Assembly: GCA_002470515.1 (NCBI GenBank)
Contig: DKML01000006.1
Location: 1-64,000 of the forward strand
DNA length: 64,000 nt
Origin: Proteobacteria bacterium UBA7415
Lineage (GTDB): Bacteria; Pseudomonadota; Gammaproteobacteria; Arenicellales; Arenicellaceae
Reading direction: 5' to 3'
Shown here piece after piece: positions 10,234-19,355 of the stretch (position 1 is the stretch's first letter; each line of letters begins with the position of its first letter). The translations under genes were made by a program, and so were the position numbers. A model generated the notes under the pieces. That model was not told the DNA's origin. It ran no database searches and saw only the letters and a list, made by a program, of their open reading frames with translations.

Positions 10234-10500
10234 GCTACCGTTATCAATTTTGAAAAGGTTCTACGCTTTGAAATTAGCCTTGAGCGGATACTAAAGGCTT
10301 TATGCGAACTTGCAAGTTTACACCAAATCCGTACGACTCTGATACTTACTCTTTTATAATGTTGGTCACGCGTTCATAAACTAAGCTACCGACACTCTGC
10401 TCAGTTAAGGCCACTGAACATGACAGTTTCATTTGAGCAAAAAAAAGGCCGACGCAGTGTCGGCCTTTTTTGATGCGCTCTGAAAGAGCTGCGTCCAAAC
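10234..10500. terminator. rpsI terminator at 10441-10471 and argC upstream region
   Basis: A GGCCGAC / GTCGGCC hairpin with a 5-base loop is flanked by A-runs on one side and T-runs on the other (10441-10471). It can act on either strand. Here it ends the leftward rplM-rpsI transcript 30 bp after the rpsI stop. The remaining 200 bp upstream of argC should hold the argC promoter; I did not see a convincing ARG box. Confidence 0.9.
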
Positions 10501-10896
10501 TTAACGTTTCGAGAACTGAGGACGACGACGTGCACCTTTTAGGCCCACTTTCTTACGTTCAACTTCACGTGCATCACGAGTAACAAAACCCGCTTGACGC
10601 AACATTGGTCGAAGTTCTTCGTCATACGACAATAACGCACGCGTAATACCGTGACGAATTGCACCAGCCTGGCCGCTTCCACCGCCGCCTTGAACATTAA
10701 CGTTGATGTCGAAAGTGCCTTCCATTTCTAGTAATACTAGAGGTTGGCGAACAATCATACGAGCTGTCTCACGACCGAAGTACTCATCAAGAGGCTTGGT
10801 GTTAACAGTGATAGAGCCTGAACCTGACTGCAAGCGTACGCGTGCAGTTGAAGATTTACGGCGACCCGTTCCCAAATAAATTTCTGAATTTGCCAT
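10501..10896 (-). CDS. rpsI: 30S ribosomal protein S9
   Basis: 131 residues, full length for bacterial S9. It has the N-terminal [16 protein letters not shown] motif, the central [20 protein letters not shown] glycine-rich segment, and the basic tail [14 protein letters not shown] that reaches toward P-site tRNA. It sits 17 bp after rplM as the second gene of the usual L13-S9 operon and is followed by a strong terminator. Confidence 0.98.
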   Translation of the reverse strand: MANSEIYLGTGRRKSSTARVRLQSGSGSITVNTKPLDEYFGRETARMIVRQPLVLLEMEGTFDINVNVQGGGGSGQAGAIRHGITRALLSYDEELRPMLRQAGFVTRDAREVERKKVGLKGARRRPQFSKR

Positions 10897-10913
10897 TTTT
10901 ATTTACTCTTCTC

Positions 10914-11342
10914 TTAAAGTTCTAAAGGTTTAGGCGATTGCGCTTGATGCTTATGTTCTTCACCTGCATAGATGTGAAGTTTTTTCATCATGGCTCGACC
11001 AAGAGAATTTTTTGGAAGCATACCTTTAACGGCATTCTCCAAAATACGAGTAGGCGCTTTTTCACGTAGTTCACGTACGTTAACGTCCTTAATACCACCC
11101 GGAAAACCGGTGTGATGATAGTAAATTTTGTCTGTTTCTTTTTTACCTGTAACCGCGATTTTCTCAGCGTTGATCACAACAATATGATCACCGGTATCTA
11201 CGTGCGGTGTGAATTCAGGTTTATGCTTGCCACGAAGGCGTAATGCAATTTCGGTAGCCACACGGCCAAGCACTTTGTCGGCTACGTCTACAACGAACCA
11301 ATCGCGCGTGACTTCTGCGGGCTTTGCAGAAAAAGTTTTCAT
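10914..11342 (-). CDS. rplM: 50S ribosomal protein L13
   Basis: 142 residues, the standard length. Diagnostic blocks are [18 protein letters not shown] near the N-terminus, [28 protein letters not shown] and [20 protein letters not shown]13 is an early assembly protein of the large subunit. It is first in the rplM-rpsI operon. The nearest plausible -10 (TATACT on the minus strand at 11487-11492) would give a leader of roughly 140 nt. In E. coli L13 controls its own operon through the leader; whether that applies here cannot be seen. Confidence 0.98.
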   Translation of the reverse strand: MKTFSAKPAEVTRDWFVVDVADKVLGRVATEIALRLRGKHKPEFTPHVDTGDHIVVINAEKIAVTGKKETDKIYYHHTGFPGGIKDVNVRELREKAPTRILENAVKGMLPKNSLGRAMMKKLHIYAGEEHKHQAQSPKPLEL

Positions 11343-11726
11343 GATAGATATCTCTATTTAAGTATTTTTTACATGTCGCCAAAGCTCAATAACCAATGAC
11401 CGACTTCGAATATCACCCTGAGACGAAGGCCTCAGAAGACAACCCTCGAACAGACGCAAGTGCGCGTATTACAAGGGACGCGAGATAGTATACAAGTCTA
11501 GTGTGGTACGCAAGAGGCTGTAGGACGAAAACTTGGGGGTTTTAGTAATGGTTTTACTGGTTTGTGGGCTGATTCGAGTTGATTATATTGTTGGTTGTTT
11601 GTGTAATTGTGGCCGCATGTGGTGGGCTTATTTTGGGAGTTATCCGATGGTCCGAAATCACCGTATTACAGAGACGGTCATTTGGCGCAAACTTGAGCTG
11701 AGTTCAACGATTAACGCAACACTTTA

Positions 11727-12077
11727 TCTCTATTTAGTAATTTCAGCACATCGCTCTTTCGCATCTCGGCCTTCGCTCCGGGCGAGGCTCTACCTTCTGC
11801 ACCCATGCAGTCGCAGCGATCCCGATGTACCCTTCATTGGTATTTAGACCATGGCTTTTGCTTAGTATCACTATTTGCTAATTTCACCATGACGCTCTTT
11901 CGCATCTTGGCAATTGCTCCATGCATTGCTCTACCTCCCGCATCCATGCAGTCGCATGCGACCGCGCCATACCTGTCATGTGTTTTAGCAAAATGGATTA
12001 TGCTGATTATCTCTATTTGATAATTTCACCATGACGCTCTTTCGCATCCATGCGACCGCGCCATACCTACATCCTGT
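11727..12077 (+). repeat. Three imperfect copies of a roughly 110-bp non-coding repeat
   Basis: Copy A is at 11727-11832, copy B at 11868-11980 and copy C at 12010-12077. Each opens with a CTATTT-N-TAATTTCA core and continues through CGCTCTTTCGCATC. In A and B a CATGCAGTCGCA block follows. B and C end in GACCGCGCCATACCT. C is about 68 bp because two internal pieces are missing, each bounded in copy B by short direct repeats (CGCATC and CATGC), as expected from slippage deletions. Open frames through this area look unlike proteins. Whether further copies occur elsewhere in the genome is unknown. Confidence 0.75.
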
Positions 12078-12081
12078 AGGC

Positions 12082-12109
12082 AAAAAAAAGGCGCGACATT
12101 TGTCGCGCC
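12082..12109 (-). terminator. Intrinsic terminator of the candidate small RNA
   Basis: GC-rich stem GGCGCGAC / GTCGCGCC with a 4-base loop (12090-12109), followed on the minus strand by eight T residues (12082-12089). The T-run exists only on this strand, so it ends leftward transcription. The nearest annotated leftward gene, ctaA, is far away and on the other side of coq7. Confidence 0.88.
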
Positions 12110-12199
12110 CAAACCACCAAAGGAGGATGGAGGATGGTGAAAAGCCAAGTCGTTGGACTAAGCTTTAAATCTGATCGAAAAAGTAATGCTTTTTTCAAT
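12082..12199 (-). ncRNA. Candidate small RNA with a UCCUCC-containing loop
   Basis: A sigma70-like promoter (12206-12233) and a strong intrinsic terminator (12082-12109) bracket about 118 nt with no convincing gene on the minus strand. Just before the terminator the RNA can form a 5-6 bp hairpin, CACCA / TGGTG (about 12113-12138). Its 15-nt loop holds two copies of UCCUCC, the complement of a Shine-Dalgarno core. CU-rich loops of this kind are used by known trans-acting RNAs to cover ribosome-binding sites. Start site, size and function are inferred. The opposite strand could instead read the GGAGG copies as ribosome-binding sites of a 28-codon frame at 12134-12220, which I consider less likely. 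Confidence 0.6.
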
Positions 12200-12205
12200 G
12201 ATGTT

Positions 12206-12233
12206 ATTTTAACAGTCTAGCGATATTCGTCAA
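12206..12233 (-). promoter_or_regulatory. Sigma70-type promoter for the candidate small RNA
   Basis: Minus-strand TTGACG (12228-12233), a 16-bp spacer and TAAAAT (12206-12211), with TGT just before the -10 as in extended promoters. No minus-strand gene starts here; only the terminator at 12082-12109 lies downstream. Confidence 0.7.
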
Positions 12234-12457
12234 ATTCATTACAGCCACCAAAATACAGAACCACAGTTATATCTGTTTGATTTTAAAGACATATGATTCC
12301 AGTTTATTGATGTCATAACTATTCTTCATGCTGTTTCGAGGCCTAAAACAACGGTTTTGGCCCATTTCATTGACCTGACCAACCTCAACTACGACTATAC
12401 TTATTCGGAAAAGACAGCTATGCGCTGTTGTTAGACAGGCAATAGAGCGGGGACCCT

Positions 12458-13126
12458 ATGGGCGTAAGAGAGAAAGACATCGTTGATAATATAATCGGAG
12501 TTATCGATAACGGGCTCCGTGTCGTGTTTGCTAAACCAAATGGACAGCGTCCATCACCTACCGCAACAAGCAAAAACAATACTTCAAAAATACAGCATTA
12601 CAACTCAGAACTCGATCCTCAAAGTAAGGATCTAGCCGCCTCTCTTATGCGTGTAAATCACGTTGGCGAAGTTTGCGCGCAAGCTTTATATCAAGGTCAA
12701 GCACTCACTTCGCGGTCTCAAGCTGTTCGTGAAAAGATGAAGCACGCTGCCGATGAAGAGATTGACCATCTTGACTGGTGTGCAGAACGCATTGAAGAGC
12801 TTGGCGGTAGCGTCAGTATCTTTAATCCGCTTTGGTATGCTGGCGCCTTTACACTAGGTGTTGGTGCAGGTATTGCGGGTGACAAATGGAGCCTTGGCTT
12901 CCTTGCGGAAACTGAACGACAAGTTGTAGACCATTTAAAGAGCCACTTAGACAGACTCCCAGAGAACGACTCAGACAGCCGTAAGATTGTTGAACAAATG
13001 GTTATTGACGAAGAGTCTCACGCTTTAATGGCCGAAGAAAGCGGCGCTGCCGCCCTGCCATCATGGATAAAGCAAACCATGAAAATGAGCGCCCGCGTAA
13101 TGACAGGGATTTCTGAAAAGATTTAG
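12458..13126 (+). CDS. coq7: Demethoxyubiquinone hydroxylase (Coq7)
   Basis: Di-iron monooxygenase for a late ring hydroxylation of ubiquinone synthesis, associated with the inner membrane. The 222-residue protein carries the ferritin-like iron ligands: E71 in MRVNHVGEVCAQALYQGQ, the EE and H of DEEIDHLDWC (about 100-104), an E in FLAETERQVVDHL, and the E and H of VIDEESHA. Residues 30-50 form a polar, low-complexity linker usual for the bacterial family. It faces ctaA convergently and forms no operon. Confidence 0.95.
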   Translation: MGVREKDIVDNIIGVIDNGLRVVFAKPNGQRPSPTATSKNNTSKIQHYNSELDPQSKDLAASLMRVNHVGEVCAQALYQGQALTSRSQAVREKMKHAADEEIDHLDWCAERIEELGGSVSIFNPLWYAGAFTLGVGAGIAGDKWSLGFLAETERQVVDHLKSHLDRLPENDSDSRKIVEQMVIDEESHALMAEESGAAALPSWIKQTMKMSARVMTGISEKI

Positions 13127-13185
13127 AACACTGCTTTCCACGGCGTGTGAATACTAAATCCCAGCCTAGCCTCACAAACACCAAT

Positions 13186-14196
13186 TTAACCGCGACTCTT
13201 TCTCGCTCTGTGAGCAACATAGATTGTGGCTGACAAGAGCGCAACCGCTCCAGCTTGGTGCCCTGCCCCCAGGATCAGCGGCACTCGATACACCAATGCG
13301 GCAATGCCTAAACAGACCTGTAAGGCTAATACCACTAGAATTGCCCAACTAGCCGTACCAAATTTTTGCCTTCTCGAATACCAGTAGCTTGTCACCAGCA
13401 CGGCAATAACGAAGAGTGCCATTAGGCGATGTACAAACTGTACAGTGACAGCGTTTTCAAATAAGTTCTTCCACCAAGGCTGCATAGCCATTACGCCTGC
13501 CGGAATCCATTCGCCATTCATGGTTGGAAATGTATTCATAATAAAGCCAGCTCGAGTACCAGCCACAAATCCGCCGCTTAGCATCATCATAAAGACCACA
13601 AAAACACTGAGCCAAGTAAGTGTCAGATAGGCTTTAGTTGCACGACCATGCCCATATTCACCACGTAAGATATCAAGCGCAAACCACAGCATGAACGTAA
13701 AGATAATGACCGCCAAACCTAGGTGCGCAGTAAGCCGATACTGACTAACACGTGGCATATCTACAAGACCACTTTGTACCATGTACCAGCCCATCAAGCC
13801 CTGTAAACCACCCAATATAAACAGTGCAGCGAGTCGTTTCCACCATTGTTTAGGAATCCATCCCTTAATTACAAAAAACAGTAGCGGGATCAAATAGACC
13901 ATTCCTATGACACGACCTAAAACTCTATGACCGTACTCCCACCAAAAAATACCTTTGAACTCAGCCAAAGACATCCCTGCATTCACTTTGAGGTACTCAG
14001 GTGACAACCGATACAGCTCAAACACTCTAGTCCAAGCAGCTTCAGTCATTGGAGGGATTATGCCCATGATGGGCTCCCACTCCACCATCGAAAGGCCAGA
14101 CTGAGTTAAACGGGTCATCCCACCAACCACAATCATAAAGTACACAACAGCTGCACAAGCAAGTAGCCAGTAGCCGACTATTCGATTTTCCTGCAT
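13186..14196 (-). CDS. ctaA: Heme A synthase, COX15/CtaA family
   Basis: Membrane enzyme that oxidises the C8 methyl of heme O to give heme A for cytochrome aa3-type oxidases. 336 residues with about eight membrane helices. The family start VVGGMTRLTQSGLSMVEWEP is followed by the conserved histidines in EYGHRVLGRVIG, TAHLGLA, FVHRLMALF and GAGHQAGAV. This is the COX15-like proteobacterial form. It is separate from ctaB and the oxidase genes. Its presence implies an aa3-type terminal oxidase elsewhere in the genome. Confidence 0.95.
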   Translation of the reverse strand: MQENRIVGYWLLACAAVVYFMIVVGGMTRLTQSGLSMVEWEPIMGIIPPMTEAAWTRVFELYRLSPEYLKVNAGMSLAEFKGIFWWEYGHRVLGRVIGMVYLIPLLFFVIKGWIPKQWWKRLAALFILGGLQGLMGWYMVQSGLVDMPRVSQYRLTAHLGLAVIIFTFMLWFALDILRGEYGHGRATKAYLTLTWLSVFVVFMMMLSGGFVAGTRAGFIMNTFPTMNGEWIPAGVMAMQPWWKNLFENAVTVQFVHRLMALFVIAVLVTSYWYSRRQKFGTASWAILVVLALQVCLGIAALVYRVPLILGAGHQAGAVALLSATIYVAHRARKSRG

Positions 14197-14533
14197 GAAG
14201 ATTTCCTAAGTTAAAGCCTGAGTTCGTTACTATCTCAACGCATAGCAGTATTGATTTCTTAAAAACGTTGCGTTTTGAGGTAAAGCCCGACACAAAGGTT
14301 TCGTTGATTTATTGGACAAACATGCTTCACCAACTAAAACACCGCTTTGCGAATTTTATCGCGGTGAACTTCTAGTTAGCGTGAAACATACCAACAAAGA
14401 ACATCCAGTCTTTAAACGGCTTTGGAGGACTTATTGAAAGTGCGCCTTGAGGTGGCATGGAAAAGGTTGATGAATACTCTGTTTGGAGCCTTCAACAACC
14501 TATCCAAAATTCATCTGCAGCGTTTAAAACGGC
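14197..14533. other. Intergenic region between fabB and ctaA
   Basis: Lies downstream of fabB and upstream of ctaA, both leftward. It must hold the ctaA promoter. I saw no gene, repeat or clear terminator. A plus-strand frame opening near 14436 after GGAGG runs into the fabB 3' end and looks unlike a protein. Confidence 0.4.
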
Positions 14534-15745
14534 CTAATCTAAGGCCTGAAATACTAATGTTGCGTTTGTGCCGCCAAAGCCAAAACTGTTAGACATTATA
14601 GTTTTAATATTAGTTTTCAGGTTCTCCCTTAGTATGGGTAGACCTTGCGCAACCTCGTCTAAATCTTCTATGTTGGCAGAAGCCGCTATCTCTCCAGCTT
14701 GCATCATCAGTAATGAATAAATCGCTTCATGTACGCCGGCCGCGCCTAGGGCGTGTCCAGACAAAGACTTAGTTGCCGTTATGTATGGCATTTTATCGCC
14801 AAATACAGTTTTCAGTGCTTCCAACTCTTTAACATCGCCAACAGGAGTACTCGTTCCGTGCGTATTAATATAGTCAATTGGTCCATCTACGTACTCCATA
14901 GCTTGTTGCATGCAGCGGACCGCGCCCTCACCTGATGGAGCTACCATGTCGTAGCCATCAGAAGTCGCGCCAAAACCAACCACCTCAGCATAAATCTTAG
15001 CGCCGCGAGCAATCGCGTGCTCCATGTCCTCTAAAACCAGGATTCCACCGCCACCAGCAATCACAAAACCATCGCGATTGGCATCATAGGTGCGAGAGGC
15101 TTTAGTGGGTGTGTCGTTGTACTTGCTGGACATGGCTCCCATAGCGTCGAACAAAATAGACATCGTCCAGTGTTCCTCTTCACCACCGCCTGCAAACACA
15201 GTGTGATGACGACCGCTTCGTATCAAATCAGCTGCATGGCCAATACAGTGTGCACTGGTAGAGCATGCTGAACTGATGGAGTAACTAGTACCTTGAATAC
15301 CAAACAGCGTCGACAGACAGGCGGATGTAGTACTTCCCATTGTTTTGGGTACAGCATAAGGGCCAATACGTTTGACTCCTCGCTCTTTGGCTATTTCTGC
15401 AGCCAAAATATTGTTTGCAGGTGAACCACCACCAGAGCCTGTTATCAGACCCACTTTAGGGTTCTTTATTTCTTCAGGATCTAGGCCAGCATCTTCTATC
15501 GCTTGTTGCATCGCGATGTAACTAAACGCAGCTGCGTCGCCCATGAAACGATATGCTTTTCGATCAATTAATTCTTTTGCGTCGATGTGCACTCGGCCAG
15601 CCACATGGCTACGCATGCCGATCTCGGCATAATCTTCACAAAACTGAATGCCCGACTTTCCCGCTAAAAGGTTATCACTAACCTCTTGAGCGCTATTGCC
15701 AAGACTCGACACAATACCCAATCCTGAAATTACGACTCTGCGCAT
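14534..15745 (-). CDS. fabB: Beta-ketoacyl-ACP synthase I
   Basis: Condensing enzyme that elongates fatty acids, including the cis-unsaturated branch. 403 residues in the thiolase fold, with nucleophile Cys161 in [16 protein letters not shown] and the histidines in [11 protein letters not shown] and [25 protein letters not shown] closes the protein. Pairing with fabA 61 bp upstream identifies it as FabB rather than FabF. Together they form the anaerobic unsaturated fatty acid pathway. Confidence 0.96.
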   Translation of the reverse strand: MRRVVISGLGIVSSLGNSAQEVSDNLLAGKSGIQFCEDYAEIGMRSHVAGRVHIDAKELIDRKAYRFMGDAAAFSYIAMQQAIEDAGLDPEEIKNPKVGLITGSGGGSPANNILAAEIAKERGVKRIGPYAVPKTMGSTTSACLSTLFGIQGTSYSISSACSTSAHCIGHAADLIRSGRHHTVFAGGGEEEHWTMSILFDAMGAMSSKYNDTPTKASRTYDANRDGFVIAGGGGILVLEDMEHAIARGAKIYAEVVGFGATSDGYDMVAPSGEGAVRCMQQAMEYVDGPIDYINTHGTSTPVGDVKELEALKTVFGDKMPYITATKSLSGHALGAAGVHEAIYSLLMMQAGEIAASANIEDLDEVAQGLPILRENLKTNIKTIMSNSFGFGGTNATLVFQALD

Positions 15746-15806
15746 AAACTAGCTCCGTAGCTAAAAATGTGACTTGTGAAATTAATGCTTAGAAAAATAT
15801 TTAAGA

Positions 15807-16316
15807 CTAACCCTTGGCGCCAAAGAGGCCGACCTTGAGGTCTTCCATTTCGTAGATAAGCTCGCCATCCACGGTCACTTTTGCATCGCCAATACCCATA
15901 AATAAGCGGCGTGATATAACGCGCTTCATTTCTATTTCGTAGCGAACCAACTTTGCTGTAGGTTCAACTTGCCCTGTGAATTTAACTTCGCCAACGCCCA
16001 GAGCTCGCCCTTTACCGGGACCTCCCAGCCATGACAAATAAAAACCAACTAACTGCCATACGGCATCTAGGCCCAAACATCCTGGCATTACTGGGTCACC
16101 TTTAAAGTGACACGCAAAGAACCACAAGTCTGGGTTAACGTCTAGTTCTGCGACAACTAAGCCTTTACCGTACTGACCACCGTCGGCATTGATCTCGGTA
16201 ATTCGATCAAACATCAACATAGGTGGAAGAGGAAGTCTGGAAATATCTTGATCTGGCAACTCACCGTTGCCGTGCGCGATTAGATCTTCGTAGGAGTAGC
16301 TGCTTTGCTGTTTCAT
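15807..16316 (-). CDS. fabA: 3-hydroxydecanoyl-ACP dehydratase / isomerase
   Basis: Introduces the cis double bond at the C10 stage of fatty acid synthesis. 169 residues, close to the usual 171. The catalytic pair is His70 ([14 protein letters not shown]) and Asp84 (LGLDAVWQL), the same numbers as in E. coli. It is first in the fabA-fabB operon. No FabR- or DesT-like palindrome was evident upstream, but I could not test this properly. Confidence 0.97.
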   Translation of the reverse strand: MKQQSSYSYEDLIAHGNGELPDQDISRLPLPPMLMFDRITEINADGGQYGKGLVVAELDVNPDLWFFACHFKGDPVMPGCLGLDAVWQLVGFYLSWLGGPGKGRALGVGEVKFTGQVEPTAKLVRYEIEMKRVISRRLFMGIGDAKVTVDGELIYEMEDLKVGLFGAKG

Positions 16317-16478
16317 ATCGAAATAAAGTGAATGATCACTTTGTGGTTAATAAGAGGTTTCAAGTGATCCTCAAGCGTAACGCCAAACATGCAAAATGCA
16401 AGCAGATTAACGCCTCAAGACAGAAATACACTCAACCCTCCTCTCATTTAGTTAATCAAATCGACGCCTAAGAAGCGT

Positions 16479-17354
16479 TTAGAGGATCAACCCAACGAGA
16501 ACGAGAGGTATCGTGATTAGGCCAATTAGGTTACCAATCATAACAATTGACGCCACTTGATCTGGATTGCGATTGTACTGCTCTGCCAACATAAAGTTAA
16601 CAACTGCTGGAGGTAACACACCAAACAGAATTAGCGTTGCCCGATGAATCTCACTTAAATCAATCACCAGACAGAGTAAAAGAGCTAGACCAACACCAAC
16701 GATTGGACAAAAGAGCCCAACCGCTATACCAATGGCCGAATCGTTAAGACTTACTTTAGTTAAGCGCACACCCAAAGAAAAAAGCATAAGAGGGATGACT
16801 GCTTGGCCCAGCATACCTATCGGAGTGGTTACAAATGTAGGGATGTTAAGACCTGAAGAACTAACTGATAGACCAACGATTACGGCGATAACAATCGGCG
16901 TCTTCAACACATCTAAAACTTTGATGGTGCCTGAGTAAATAGCAACGCCTATAGTAAAACAAAGAATATTTCCAGCCACCACCAGCATAACCCCACCATT
17001 CAAGGCTTCTGAACCAAGCGCAAAAACATAAAGTGGCAAGCCGAGGTTCGCCCAATTTGAAAACATTCCCGCCGGAGTAACAGCCCGCCAATCGAAGCCC
17101 ATAACCTTAGAAAACGCATAGGCGACCATCCCTGAGACCAGCATTAACAGAACGCCGGCAAAAATAAGCCCTGAGTAGTCGGCAACATTAAAACCTTCGG
17201 TCAGCATAACCTGTAGAATCAACGCGGGCATAAACACGTCCATCACCAAACGATTGGTGAACTGCATCTCGGGCTTGACACGTACGCCATAGACATAACC
17301 CACGCTCGCTATTATTAAGAGTGGGGCTACAATTTCAAAAACTTGGCTTAGCAT
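16479..17354 (-). CDS. AEC family transporter (auxin efflux carrier-like permease)
   Basis: 291-residue inner-membrane protein of about ten helices. The conserved half-repeat features are FMPALILQVMLTEG in the first half, FSNWANLGLPLYVFALG in the middle and GQAVIPLMLFSLGVRL in the second half. FGVLPPAVVNFMLAEQYN near the end is typical of the family. Members carry small organic acids such as malate or malonate, or have unknown substrates. The substrate cannot be read from sequence, and no metabolic genes beside it help. It is divergent from cmoA. Confidence 0.88.
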   Translation of the reverse strand: MLSQVFEIVAPLLIIASVGYVYGVRVKPEMQFTNRLVMDVFMPALILQVMLTEGFNVADYSGLIFAGVLLMLVSGMVAYAFSKVMGFDWRAVTPAGMFSNWANLGLPLYVFALGSEALNGGVMLVVAGNILCFTIGVAIYSGTIKVLDVLKTPIVIAVIVGLSVSSSGLNIPTFVTTPIGMLGQAVIPLMLFSLGVRLTKVSLNDSAIGIAVGLFCPIVGVGLALLLCLVIDLSEIHRATLILFGVLPPAVVNFMLAEQYNRNPDQVASIVMIGNLIGLITIPLVLVGLIL

Positions 17355-17428
17355 GCAAAATGACCGTTGAGTACAGTTGAGCGGCGATTATAATTGAACA
17401 CTGGCGTTAAGACTCACTAAATACAGGC

Positions 17429-18220
17429 ATGCTCTCTGCCTCACTCGAAAACATGACAAACTCCGACGATATATACCGCGCAAAGCAAAATGAGCTCAAG
17501 CCCTTTGAGTTTAACGACAGTGTCACTCGAGTTTTTGATGACATGATTCGTCGCTCCGTGCCTGGCTATGCGCAAATCATCGAGTTTTTGCCAACTGTCG
17601 TGAGAAACCTTTCAGTCCAAATGCACGCGACTGGTCGCAGCTACCGCTTCTATGATTTGGGATGTTCGTTGGGGGCCGGACTTTTGTCTCTCGCGCACGG
17701 AGTAGAACATTCTCATTCAAAATTGAAAGAGCATTCCTTTATTGGCATTGATTCATCGCAACCGATGATTGCCCAAGCCAACGAAAATCTGCGCCCATGG
17801 TTTCAACTAAACGGTCTATCGCTTGAACTGCTAACCCAAGACATACTCAGTTTAGAAATTCGGCCTTCGGATTTGGTGCTCATGAACTTCACCCTTCAGT
17901 TTATCGAACTGAGCAAACGCGCAAGTCTCATCGGCCAAATTTATAGCTCACTGCAGCCAGGTGGATGCTTGGTTCTCTCCGAGAAAATACGTTTTGACGA
18001 TTCACGTGTAAACAGCGCTTTAATAGACATCCATCATCAATTCAAAGCCGACCAAGGGTATACCGAACTTGAAATTAGCCAGAAACGTGATGCCATTGAA
18101 AACGTTTTAATACCAGAATCAATTGGCGCTCATGTGCATAGATTAGAGTCGGCAGGCTTTAGCGTCGTTACGCCATGGCTGCAGAACCTTCAATTTATTT
18201 CATTTCTAGCAATCAAGTAA
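17429..18220 (+). CDS. cmoA: Carboxy-S-adenosyl-L-methionine synthase
   Basis: Makes carboxy-SAM from SAM and prephenate for wobble-uridine modification. A Rossmann methyltransferase fold with the SAM site YDLGCSLGAGLLSL (about residues 75-88), family block DDMIRRSVPGYAQII, GIDSSQPMI and MNFTLQFIE. The 263 residues are slightly longer than E. coli CmoA (247); the first eight may be extra, as a second ATG lies at 17453. It overlaps cmoB by one base at TAATG, so the two are translated together. Confidence 0.94.
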   Translation: MLSASLENMTNSDDIYRAKQNELKPFEFNDSVTRVFDDMIRRSVPGYAQIIEFLPTVVRNLSVQMHATGRSYRFYDLGCSLGAGLLSLAHGVEHSHSKLKEHSFIGIDSSQPMIAQANENLRPWFQLNGLSLELLTQDILSLEIRPSDLVLMNFTLQFIELSKRASLIGQIYSSLQPGGCLVLSEKIRFDDSRVNSALIDIHHQFKADQGYTELEISQKRDAIENVLIPESIGAHVHRLESAGFSVVTPWLQNLQFISFLAIK

Positions 18221-19215
18221 TGGACTTCAACAGCTTTCTAATGAACTTCAACAATTTTTATCAACAAGAAGCGTTTTCTGGCCACCAAGACCATTTCAAA
18301 AACGCTATAGCCAAGCGCAGTGATCCAGCACGACATGGCGACTTGCCAAACTGGCTTTCAATACTCAACGCTCTACCAGAAGTCTCTGCCCAAAACATTA
18401 AATTGGATCGCGACCTCGTGCTAATTGGAGAGCGCGATGAAATAAACGATGAGCAAGCTCAAGCCATTCATGCGGGCTTGTTGGCTCTCGCGCCGTGGAG
18501 AAAAGGGCCTTTTAGTGTATTTGGCACTGAGATTGATACCGAGTGGCGCTCTGATTGGAAGTGGCAACGATTGATTCCTCACATTGCCAACTTAGAGGAC
18601 AGAACTATTTTAGATGTGGGCTGTGGATCTGGTTATCACTGCTGGCGAATGCTCGGCGGTGGCGCGAAATACGTTTTAGGGATCGACCCTTCAATGCGTT
18701 TTCAAATCCAACACAGAGCCCTGCAAAAATTTGCGGGTTCTCCTAAATTCGACCTATTGCCACTAGGCATTGAAGACATGCCCTCAGACCTGCCCATATT
18801 CGACACAGTATTTTCGATGGGCGTTCTTTATCATCGTAAAGACCCATTAGGACATGTTGAGGAGTTATTCGGACTGCTACAAGCGGGCGGCGAAGTGGTC
18901 TTAGAAACATTAATAATCGATTCCGACAACGTTCCGAGCGGAGTGTTCACGCCTTCAGGCCGTTACGCGCAAATGCGTAATGTTTGGAGTATAACGACCA
19001 TCGAAAAAACGCTTGAACTGTTAGAGCAAGCAGGTTTTCGAAACGCTCGTTGTGTGGACATCAATATCACGTCAACGGACGAACAAAGGCAAACCCAATG
19101 GATGTCCTTTCATTCCCTGGAGCAGTTTCTAGATCCTCTGGACCATTCGCTCACTATCGAGGGCCACCCTGCTCCTAAGCGAGGGATATTTTTAGCGGAT
19201 AAGCCCGCCGTCTAA
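18220..19215 (+). CDS. cmoB: tRNA U34 carboxymethyltransferase
   Basis: Transfers the carboxymethyl group of carboxy-SAM to 5-hydroxyuridine-34, giving cmo5U, which widens wobble decoding. The ATG at 18220 overlaps the cmoA stop (TAATG) and gives MDFNSFLMNFNNFY at the N-terminus, about 331 residues (E. coli 323). Family blocks: PWRKGPFSVFGTEIDTEWRS, ILDVGCGSGYHCWRM (SAM site), FDTVFSMGVLYHRKDPL, RYAQMRNVW and a C-terminal HPAPKRGIFLA. An in-frame start at 18175 would overlap cmoA and is unlikely. Confidence 0.96.
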   Translation: MDFNSFLMNFNNFYQQEAFSGHQDHFKNAIAKRSDPARHGDLPNWLSILNALPEVSAQNIKLDRDLVLIGERDEINDEQAQAIHAGLLALAPWRKGPFSVFGTEIDTEWRSDWKWQRLIPHIANLEDRTILDVGCGSGYHCWRMLGGGAKYVLGIDPSMRFQIQHRALQKFAGSPKFDLLPLGIEDMPSDLPIFDTVFSMGVLYHRKDPLGHVEELFGLLQAGGEVVLETLIIDSDNVPSGVFTPSGRYAQMRNVWSITTIEKTLELLEQAGFRNARCVDINITSTDEQRQTQWMSFHSLEQFLDPLDHSLTIEGHPAPKRGIFLADKPAV

Positions 19216-19355
19216 ATACAGCCAACACATTTGAAATATGTTCTGTTGAAACCCAAGGCACAAAAATGGAGCTTCAAGTAGTTCGCCTTGAAACTCCAGC
19301 CTTGACAAGAAACCAAGTAATAAACTAAAAAATATAACCTAGAAATAGGTTAAGG

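Noticed and set aside
11533..11847. 104-residue plus-strand open frame
   Set aside because: Lies in non-coding repeat DNA, lacks a ribosome-binding site and has low-complexity composition.
12134..12220. 28-codon plus-strand frame after AGGAGG and GGAGG
   Set aside because: The GGAGG copies are the complement of the small RNA's loop, no plus-strand promoter was seen, and the peptide resembles nothing. Kept only as an alternative reading.
14433..14590. Plus-strand frame with GGAGG upstream, running into the fabB 3' end
   Set aside because: Composition unlike protein, and its second half is antisense to fabB.
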